From Fen-1301 sp963786395 (GTDB lineage: Bacteria > Bacteroidota > Ignavibacteria > Ignavibacteriales > Ignavibacteriaceae): 64,000 bases of DNA. Where the stretch lies: positions 372,001-436,000 of the forward strand of contig CAWAZD010000001.1 of the NCBI GenBank assembly GCA_963786395.1, in the 5' to 3' direction. The translations under genes were made by a program, and so were the position numbers. Of this stretch, positions 39,286 through 47,345 are shown piece after piece. The number at the start of each line of letters is the position of its first letter. Position 1 is the stretch's first letter. The notes under the pieces were generated by a model. The model was not told the origin of the DNA. It did not search any database and saw only the letters and a program-made list of their open reading frames with translations.

Positions 39286-40395
39286 TCAATCAGAATATTT
39301 ATTGTTAATCGGCAGAGTAAAGCTTAAAGTACTTCCCTTTCCTTCTTCGCTTTCAACCCAAATTCTGCCGCCTTGTTTTTCCACAAACTCTTTGCATAAT
39401 AATAGACCCAATCCGGTGCTTAATTCACCTTCAGTTCCTAAAGTTCGGACTTTTTCACCGACCTTAAATAGTTTATCAATCAGATTTTTCCCAATACCTA
39501 CGCCAGAATCACAAACAGAAATTTCAACACTTTGGTCAATAGTTTTTTTTGCACATATAGTGACACTACCATTTCTATTAGTGAATTTAATGGCATTGGA
39601 AAGGAGGTTCAACAAAACTGAACTTATCATTTTTTCATCTGCATAAACCTGAAAATAGTCTGAAACGTTATTGATAATAGAAATCCCCTTTTGTTCACTC
39701 CTCTTTTTTAGAACCTGCACATTTTCGGCAATCAGATCAGATAGTGGAAATAATTCAGGTTGAAAACTCATAGCGCCTTTTTGAATTTGGGCCCAATCAA
39801 GTAAATTTTTCAACAAGTTAAACAAGTTGCTGGCAGTTTTGTGCATATCTTTGCCTGCCTGAGTCAATTCCAATGCTGTGTAACTGCCCATATCTTCCGC
39901 CATTATTTTTGTAAGGCTAAGGAACCCCTGGAAGGGACTTCTTAAATCATGAGCAATGATTGAAAAAAATTTATCTTTTTGATTGTTACTCTTTTCAAGT
40001 TCAACATTATTTTTAATGAGTTCCTCATTTTTTTTTGATAAAAGGAGGTTTGATTTTTTAAGTCTATCTACAACAACGACAAAAGCAATAAAAAAGCCAA
40101 AGTTTATGATATAATCCCATAATAAATAGAAACCTTGCAAATGTATATTTTTCTGCAGTAATTCAGTATAAAAGTATGCAATGGTGCAAATAATTGAAAA
40201 ATAAATTCCGGAGGTAATTCCTTTTCCATCCCAGACGGCAAGAAAAAGAGGGATAAGATATAATATTCTTGTGCTGATTTCGGGGGGTGTAATATAGTCA
40301 GTGTAACCAATTAAAAGAATCAAAAATAAAATAATGGAAATCCTTATTCCCCTATTCAGAGAATAAAAAAATGAAAGATATTTAGATTGGTTCAT
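39286..40395 (-). CDS. Membrane histidine kinase
   Basis: 369 residues. Four hydrophobic helices in the first 110 residues form a compact sensor, followed by a coiled stretch, HisKA with FFSIIAHDLRSPF (His149), N box NLLSNAIKFT, G1 DSGVGI and G2 STGLGL. There is no periplasmic domain, so it may sense within the membrane. No response regulator adjoins it. It is paralogous to the PAS kinase at 30917. Confidence 0.93.
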   Translation of the reverse strand: MNQSKYLSFFYSLNRGIRISIILFLILLIGYTDYITPPEISTRILYLIPLFLAVWDGKGITSGIYFSIICTIAYFYTELLQKNIHLQGFYLLWDYIINFGFFIAFVVVVDRLKKSNLLLSKKNEELIKNNVELEKSNNQKDKFFSIIAHDLRSPFQGFLSLTKIMAEDMGSYTALELTQAGKDMHKTASNLFNLLKNLLDWAQIQKGAMSFQPELFPLSDLIAENVQVLKKRSEQKGISIINNVSDYFQVYADEKMISSVLLNLLSNAIKFTNRNGSVTICAKKTIDQSVEISVCDSGVGIGKNLIDKLFKVGEKVRTLGTEGELSTGLGLLLCKEFVEKQGGRIWVESEEGKGSTLSFTLPINNKYSD

Positions 40396-40573
40396 TTATA
40401 TCCGGTCTTTTTTGAAAATCTTTATTATCTATATTTTACAACAAATAAATAATTATTTCTACAATAAAAATTGGACATTAAGAACGTATTTATAGTTTAA
40501 TAGAAATTCTTATCAAAATTGCGAACAATATAGAACCTGACAAGCAGCGTTTAACGAATTATAAATGCAGCAA

Positions 40574-42250
40574 TTAGAGTTCGGCGAGATATTCATGAAC
40601 AAGTTTGACAGCCATTGCTCCTTCACCCACAGCGGAGGCTACCCGGTTCATGGCACCGGATCTAACATCGCCGGCGGCAAATATTCCCGGGATGCAGGTT
40701 TCTAGCATGTAGGGGTCGCGCTCAAGCTTCCAGTACTTTTTAAAATCTTCAAATTTATAAGAATCCCGTCCGGTTACAATAAATCCTTTAGAGTCTTTAA
40801 AAATATCCAACTTAATCCAATCAGTTACTGGTTTGGCTCCAATAAAAATAAAAAGAGCGGCTGCTTCAGCGGTTTTTTGATCGTCAGTTTCCATATTATT
40901 TATAGTAATACACTCGAGTCTGTTTTGTCCTATAACTTCCGAAATGATCGAGTTAGATATCAAAGAAATATTTTCTGTTTTATTGATTTGATTTATCAGG
41001 TAATTGGACATAGTTGAATCAAGAGATTTTTTCCGAATTACGATAAAGACATTTTTAGCAAATCCAGAGAGATACATAGCTGCCTGGCCTGCAGAGTTGC
41101 CTCCGCCGAGAATATAAACATTTTTATCCTTACACGAATTTGCTTCAGCGGTAGTAGAGCCATAATAAACACCGGCACCTGTTAGTTCATTTATTCCTTT
41201 AATATCAAGAGTCCTGTAATCAACCCCTGTTGAAAGGATGATTGTGTGAGTTTTAATTTCGGGTCCGTTAGAAAGAGATAAAATTTTATAATTATCCTTA
41301 ATGTTTATATCAACAACCTGGCTGGGAGAAATAAGTTCGACACCAAATCTTGTTGCCTGAGTTAAAGCTCTTCTGGTAAGATCATAGCCGGAGAGTCCGG
41401 AGGGGAATCCGAGATAATTTTCAATCCTTGAACTTGTACCAGCCTGACCACCCGGTGCCTTTTTTTCAATCATGAGTGTTTTTAAGCCTTCGGAACCGCC
41501 ATAGACAGCAGCAGCCAAACCCGCTGGTCCAGCGCCGATTATAACAACATCATAAAGTTCTTCAAGAGCAATTGATTTCAAACCAATTTTTTTTGCTATA
41601 TCTATTTCAACCGGGTTTTTTAAGAATGAGCCGTCTTCAAATAAAACAGCAGGTAATTCATCGGGTTGAATATTATACAGAGATAGCAATTCGGGGGCTT
41701 CTTTATTTAGCTCTAAATCAAGCCACCTATATGGGATTAAATTGCCAGTTAAAAAGTCTTTTAGTCTATGAGATGCAGGGGACCATTGGTAGCCGATAAT
41801 TTTAATGCCTTCAAACTCAGGGATGAAGTTGTTCTGCCAGTCCTCAAGAAGATCAGTTATTACAGGATAAAGTTTTTCTTCAGGAGGGTTCCAGGGTTTA
41901 AGCAGATAATAATCTAATTTTAGAGTGTTAATTGCTTTTATAGCAGCTTCTATATCTGAGTAGGCAGTTAATAAAACTTTTTTAGCATCAGGAAAGATTT
42001 CTTTTGTCTTTTCCATGAAAGCAATACCTTCCATTTCGGGCATTCGCTGGTCTGAGATAAAAAGAGCAACGATTTCATTTTTAGACTTGAGTTCGGCTAC
42101 GGATTCAAGGGCTTCTAATGCAGATTCAGTTGCAAGAACTTTGTAATCCTCATGAAATTTATTTCGTACATCACGCTGGATAGCTCTCAGTACCTGAATA
42201 TCGTCATCAATTATTACTATGAACGGGAGTTTCATTTCTTTTATCTTCAT
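40574..42250 (-). CDS. Fused receiver / glutaredoxin-like / thioredoxin-reductase-like protein
   Basis: 558 residues. A receiver domain (1-125) has a full pocket: Asp15-17, Asp67 (FISDQRM), Thr95 and Lys118. A glutaredoxin-like segment (about 148-215) has SPAS where CxxC would be. A flavoprotein domain (233-558) carries FAD motif GAGPAG (239-244), PGGQAG, NADPH motif GGGNSA (382-387) and GIFAAGDV. The TrxR active-site CxxC is absent: the region reads YYGSTTAEAN. I infer a phosphorylation-controlled flavoprotein whose substrate is not a dithiol handled by the usual Cys pair. It overlaps the upstream kinase gene by 44 bases. Confidence 0.92.
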   Translation of the reverse strand: MKIKEMKLPFIVIIDDDIQVLRAIQRDVRNKFHEDYKVLATESALEALESVAELKSKNEIVALFISDQRMPEMEGIAFMEKTKEIFPDAKKVLLTAYSDIEAAIKAINTLKLDYYLLKPWNPPEEKLYPVITDLLEDWQNNFIPEFEGIKIIGYQWSPASHRLKDFLTGNLIPYRWLDLELNKEAPELLSLYNIQPDELPAVLFEDGSFLKNPVEIDIAKKIGLKSIALEELYDVVIIGAGPAGLAAAVYGGSEGLKTLMIEKKAPGGQAGTSSRIENYLGFPSGLSGYDLTRRALTQATRFGVELISPSQVVDINIKDNYKILSLSNGPEIKTHTIILSTGVDYRTLDIKGINELTGAGVYYGSTTAEANSCKDKNVYILGGGNSAGQAAMYLSGFAKNVFIVIRKKSLDSTMSNYLINQINKTENISLISNSIISEVIGQNRLECITINNMETDDQKTAEAAALFIFIGAKPVTDWIKLDIFKDSKGFIVTGRDSYKFEDFKKYWKLERDPYMLETCIPGIFAAGDVRSGAMNRVASAVGEGAMAVKLVHEYLAEL

Positions 42251-43671
42251 TTAATTTTGGTTGAGTTATAGGCAGCGATATAATAAATTCTGTTTTGCCC
42301 GGAGAAGAATTTACTTTTATTTCTCCTTTATGCCTTTTGATAACGTTCTGTACGATATCAAGTCCAATACCTGTTCCTTCTCCGACTTTTTTTGTGGTAA
42401 AAAAGGGATCGAATATACGGGAGATAATTTCCTTTGGAATACCGGAACCATTGTCACATATCCGGATTGCCACATTTGTTTTATCGAAGGATGTTTCAAT
42501 AACCAGTTCACCATTTTGAGAAAGTGCAAAGATTGCATTATCGATAATATTGGTCCAAACCTGATTTAATTCCCCAATATACGCTTCAATTTCTGGTAAT
42601 CCTTCAGCGTATAATTTATTTACCGTGATATTTTTCTCGCGGATTTTATATCCAAGAAGGATTAGTGTATTTTCTATATCATCATGAATATCCGTATGCT
42701 GAAGACTTTCTGATCTGTCCATATGTACATGAGACTTGATAGCACCTACTAACAATGAAATACGCCATGATGCATCTTCAAGATCTTTTATAATCATTTC
42801 GGAGCTTAATAAGTTTTCAAGCCAATCAAGGATACCTTGAAATGCTTCATTGCCACTATCGTTATTGATATTAGCTAAATCATCTGTAGAAAATCCTGCT
42901 TCAGCAAAAGATTCTGCTATTTCATGCCTGCAGTTTAACCCTTTATTAATAAGCCATTCATTCAGTTCATCTTCTTTCTGCATGCGTTTTAGCGGGCTGA
43001 TTTTAGTTTTAGCGGATTTGTTTTTTTCTTTATTCTGAACCAGATCGCGGATATTAGTAATGAGTTGTGGTTTAAGGTTATGTTTCAGTAATTCCTCGGT
43101 GAGTTCAATGTTAAGTTTTAATCTTTTATTTAATTCTTCAGAAATCCTTTCAATTGCTGAAGCAGGGTTATTCAATTCATGAGCAATACCAGCAGCAAGT
43201 TTTCCTAAGGAACTTACTTTTTCCTGCTGCATTTGTTTGGTAGCAAAAACCCTGGCTCTTTCTGTCATATAACCAATAAGCCGCTGAATAAATTCAGGAT
43301 TAAGTTGTTCCAATTCAGGGAAATATTTTTTGTGAAGTCTAAGTCCACGTACTTTTCCGACTGCATATGAAGAACCGGGAGATGATTTCATTCTTGAGTA
43401 TGGCATAAGTCCGCCGACTCCTCCTGCCAGATTATTATTTTCAAAACTGAAATAATAGACAAGCTGTCCGTTTACATTCATATAAAAATCTACTTTACCT
43501 TCTAAAAGCATCCACATTACATCAATGGGGTCACCGGTTTTAGTAATAGAATCGCCATCCTCGTGCTCATAATATTCCGAATGAGAAATTATCCATTCAA
43601 GATGTTCATCAGGCAGATCCTGCAGGGCAATGATTTTTTTTAATTCTTCAATTGTAACTGGATTGGTTCAT
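42207..43671 (-). CDS. Histidine kinase with cyclic-nucleotide-binding-like N-terminus (one frame break)
   Basis: About 487 residues. The N-terminal 130 residues resemble a cNMP-binding domain (ALQDLPDEHLEWIISHSEYY, DPIDVMWMLLEGKVDFYMN). The kinase core has KLAAGIAHELNNPASAIERI, then an N box near DNAIFAL, G1 DNGSGIPKE, F region FDPFFTTK and G2 GTGIGLDIV. One indel near 43655 separates MNQ from VTIEEL. There is no membrane helix. The 3' end overlaps the receiver-TrxR gene, so the two form a pair. Confidence 0.9.
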
Positions 43672-43868
43672 AACGTCTTTATTATGGGTTATGATAATTC
43701 TAATTTATTAAAGAGGTTTTCTTTTAATTTAATGGAAAGTGCAAACGATTGATGTGTCCAAAATACTATGGGGTTTATAGATGAAAAAGTAAGAATTACT
43801 ATGAAATTCATTAAATTTGGATAGAAATAGGAGGGTTGGAAAAAAGAGTAATTATTCTTTAATAAGTA

Positions 43869-43897
43869 TTGACAAATTTACTGTCAATTAGTATGTT
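43869..43897 (+). promoter_or_regulatory. Sigma-70-type promoter of tRNA-Asn
   Basis: TTGACA at 43869-43874 and TATGTT at 43892-43897, with a 17-base spacer. The -10 box ends 22 bases before the tRNA, which fits a short leader. Confidence 0.7.
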
Positions 43898-43919
43898 TAG
43901 TCTCCTTTTTAGAGGATAT

Positions 43920-43991
43920 TCCGCGATAGCTCAATGGTGGAGCATTCGGCTGTTAACCGAAGGGTTGCAAGTTCGAGTCTTGCTCGCGGAG
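43920..43991 (+). tRNA. tRNA-Asn (anticodon GTT)
   Basis: A full cloverleaf: acceptor TCCGCGA with TCGCGGA and discriminator G, D arm GCTC/GAGC, anticodon stem TTCGG/CCGAA with loop CTGTTAA (anticodon GTT), T stem GCAAG/CTTGC with loop TTCGAGT. No CCA is encoded. It has its own promoter and terminator. Confidence 0.97.
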
Positions 43992-43998
43992 CAAAGAG

Positions 43999-44022
43999 CC
44001 CCGAAGTAATTCGGGGTTTTTT
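43999..44022 (+). terminator. Intrinsic terminator of tRNA-Asn
   Basis: A perfect 7-base stem (43999-44005 with 44010-44016), a gtaa loop and six T residues, starting 8 bases after the tRNA. Confidence 0.92.
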
Positions 44023-44159
44023 ATTTTAAATCAGAAAACTATTTTCATGGTTAGGGAAAGAAATATTTAGATTACCTAACCTGTTTTCATTGTTTACATC
44101 GAACGCCCGTTGATATAATCTACCTTCTTTTTACCATTTAGTGCTAATCTCGTACTATA

Positions 44160-44203
44160 AAATCGTTTTGAAATCGTTTTGAAAACGTATTGAAATCGTA
44201 TTT
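44160..44203. repeat. Four tandem 11-base repeats
   Basis: Units of 11 bases at 44160, 44171, 44182 and 44193 follow the form aaatcgttttg, with one to three changes in the later units. The period is close to one helical turn, so any protein site would recur on the same face. They lie in the gap between the tRNA-Asn terminator and the 3' end of the metallophosphoesterase gene. Confidence 0.7.
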
Positions 44204-44253
44204 TTAGGAAATAATTAAGGGCAAAAAATTGAGCACCATTAAGGGACATCAGA

Positions 44254-45386
44254 TTACCGGGTGAATGTTATTTTAAGGTTAACAATTTCAGATCTGCTGC
44301 CGGTACGGATTGGTGGACCCCAGGTGCCCACACCTGAAGAAACATAATATTGTGTATTTCCTTTTCTTAAATAACCCCATGCCATTTCATAAATTTTACC
44401 AACAATAAGGTTTATAGGGAACATTTGTCCATTGTGGGTATGTCCTGAAAGCTGAAGATCAATTCCGTTTTCCATAGCTTCTTCGAGATGGAATGGTGTA
44501 TGGTCCATGAGTATTACCGGCAGGTTTTGAACTGAACCGTCGACTAACTCCTTAAGAGATTTTCTTTTGGACAATCCTTTGGATCTGTCTTCTCTCCCGA
44601 TTAAAACAAAACCATTATTTATAGTCACACAAGTGTCCCTGAGCGAAATAATATTTAATTCTGTCATATAATGAACGGCAGAGTCAACACCGTTAATGTA
44701 TTCATGATTTCCGGTTATACTATAAACTCCAAGACGGGGGTTTTAATGATTAAGAAGGAATTTCCGATTCCTTTACTTCTCAGAACACTTGCTTTGTCAT
44801 CGACAAAATCTCCGGCAATAAAGACAATATCCGGATGGAGTAATTTTATTTTATCAACAATGCTGCTGACAAACCCCTCTCCGTTAATCGTTGAAAGATG
44901 GAGGTCTGAAATCAGTACTGCGTTTAATTCTTTCATAGAAGATTCCTTAGCAGGAATATTCAGACTTAAGGTTTCAATTTTTAGTGCTCTTGTGTTTATA
45001 AAACCCGCGATAATAATAATTAGTACTATTGCTGTAACAACTCCAAGGACATATAATTTTACAAGGGCATAATCATTAATTGGGGGAATAACATGGAATG
45101 TCCAATTTACTACCCGGAAAAGATCAAGCAGAATTATTGCAAGTAAGAAATAGAGCATGAAGGCGAACCAGAAGGAGCCGATCTTTTCAATTGCTTCATA
45201 AAAGCCCAGGGGGAGGTATCGTTGTGCAACTTTAGAAAATATATATGATAAAGAAGAAATTAGAAATAATACCAGGAAAGCCGGCCTGAGATAAGCAGCA
45301 CCTTCCAATGCTTCCCACACGCGTAAACCAATATAGAAATTAACTACAGAATAAAGTGACAGGAATATTAAGAAAAACCAGATCAT
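44254..45386 (-). CDS. Membrane-anchored metallophosphoesterase (one frame break)
   Basis: About 377 codons. Four hydrophobic helices (first 130 residues) anchor it, then a calcineurin-like domain: AVLISDLHLS, IVFIAGDFVDD, ITGNHEY, LMDHTPFHL, LSGHTHNGQ. The arrangement resembles YkuE/LpxG-type phosphoesterases; an envelope lipid substrate is possible but unproven. One indel near 44700 breaks the frame between KTPRLGVYS and the GNHEY motif. Confidence 0.9.
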
Positions 45387-45542
45387 ATATTATCCGGGGT
45401 TATTAAGAATTTAAGCCATAAAAATACAAAACAAACCGGATAATCCACATGTCCCAAAATAAATTGGCATTCTATGTTACTGAAATGCAGAATCTTCGTT
45501 TTACCCTTTATGACAAAAATGAATAATGGTGTCGGGGAATGG

Positions 45543-47170
45543 GAGTCTGTCCGAGAACCTCCTATATAATAATTCAAATAATGAGTTATTATGTGGACGA
45601 TACCTTTGAGGACTTATTTTTTCATTATTTGATGATGAAAAAAAATAAGCCTGCAAGTTATATTGCTTGTAGGCTTAAATATTTGGATAATTTCTTAATG
45701 TTGTAAGCAGTACAAAGTAAATTTAACTCACATTCTGCCTTATCCACTCCACGAAGTAAGAACTGTCTGAACAACATTATTCTTTTTAGATGTGCAAAGA
45801 CTGGTTCTATTACCATTCTTCTCTTTGTATTTTATTCTTCCTTCCATGGATAATAGTTTAGTGCGCATCTCTGCCTTAAACTTATCATTTTCATAAATCT
45901 GTATCTGTCTTGATTTTGCTTCCGGTTTGCTGATGCATTTTCTTCTAAATGCACAATCCTGACAAGCATGGCCTATATATATTCTGAACTTTACTCCGTT
46001 TCTAGAGTTTTTCCCTTTAAATTTCATCACCTGTTGATTTGGACAGGTATAGGTATCATCTGATTGATTATAGGTAAATTTTCTTCTGTCAAATTCTCCA
46101 ATAGTTTCGTTATCCTTTTCATCTGTTTCTTTATTTAGCATACAATCAGGGACATACGCATCTATTTCATTCTCTTCAATGTACAGATATGTTTTCCCAC
46201 TTTCATAACCTGCATCGGCTAATACTTCCTTTGGTTTCTCTCCTGTATTTTTGACTATTTCTTCATATACCGGAATAAAATTTTTATGGTCATTTTCATG
46301 ATTGCTAATTTTACAGGCTGTTATTATCTGATTATCACAATCAATGGCTGCCTGCGCATTATAACAGATGTCTGTTCCCCTATTGTTTATAAGCATTATC
46401 CTGGATTCCGGATCTGTTAGGCTTACCCTTTTAAGATCATTTTCTTCCAGATGTTTCTTCGCTTGTTTTATTTTCTCTAATAGTTTTTCATTTCCGGATA
46501 ACTCCTCAGGAAGTTCATCTCCTCTTTTTGTCTTTTCCGTATCTCTGATCTTCTTCTTTGTCTATGCTTTCTGCGCTCTCAATGATTTGCTTTATGTTAT
46601 TTTCTACTCTGCGTTCTAATTTTAGAAGGTCTTTTTTATCTAACATCTTTTTTCTGGAAGAATTCGCTTCTATCTTTGTTCCATCTATAGCTATTTGTCC
46701 TAACTTAGCCAGGCCCATCTGCCTGCATATTTGAAGCACCTGTTTGAAATATCCCTTAAGGTATTCTTTTTTGTTTAACCTGAAATCACTTATTGTTCTG
46801 AAGTCTGGCTTTTGCTGGGCTGATAGATACATGAAGAATATATCGCTTTCTAACTTCTCGGCTATTTTTCTTGAACTCCGTACCCCAACTAAATATCCAT
46901 AAAGTAATATCTTTACTAACATCATCGGATGGTAGCCCGGTTGACCTTCTTCGCTATAGCTGGCATATAAATCCTTAAGATCTAATTGCTCTACTATCTT
47001 ATCGACTGCCCTTACAACATGATTTTCAGGGACCAATTCCTCTATACTTTGAGGAAGAAGTGTTGTTTGATGCTGTTCGTAGGAACGAAATTTCATTTCT
47101 ATTATCCAGGTTTTTCTCCTACAAATATATTAATTATTTTTCGTTTTTATCCTAGTTCTCGGACAGACTC
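45543..47170. mobile_element. IS1182-family insertion sequence, complete
   Basis: 1628 bases bounded by perfect 16-base terminal inverted repeats (45543-45558 and 47155-47170, gagtctgtccgagaac and its complement). A 4-base duplication atgg flanks both ends. It holds one transposase gene on the minus strand. Both ends and the duplication are intact, suggesting recent insertion. The family is assigned from the transposase sequence. Confidence 0.93.
45658..47096 (-). CDS. IS1182-family DDE transposase (two frame breaks)
   Basis: About 480 codons. The N-terminal domain (MKFRSYEQHQTTLLPQSIEE, PMMLVKILLYGYLVGVRSSR) is the DUF772 type. The catalytic Asp residues sit in IAIDGTKIEANSS and VLADAGYESG, and the Glu in VIEPVFAHLKR. 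Cys-rich motifs (CPNQQ, HACQDCAFRRKC) lie between. Indels near 46512 and 45830 split the frame; beyond the second, LFRQFLLRGVDKAECEL continues to a stop at 45658. An active copy elsewhere is likely. Confidence 0.92.
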
Positions 47171-47345
47171 ATGGTCCCCGACACCCCAGAAAATCGGGAC
47201 GGGAATGACATGAACATGGGATTACGAGGGAAGGGGATGAATCCCCTTATTTTGATATTTAAATTATTGGGGTAAGTCTCTTTTTATTTGCTTTGATTTA
47301 ACTAAAATATTTGTTAAAATTTGAATTATATTTAACGCTGGCTAT

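Larger units (their letters stand above)
45528..47185. repeat. REP-like hairpin, copy B, split by the insertion sequence
   Basis: The left arm is 45528-45538, the right arm 47175-47185, and they are perfect 11-base complements. The loop atgg appears on both sides of the IS (45539-45542 and 47171-47174). Removing the IS and one atgg restores the same hairpin as copy A at 39091. The flanking gaataat and ccccagaaaa also match copy A. Confidence 0.9.
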
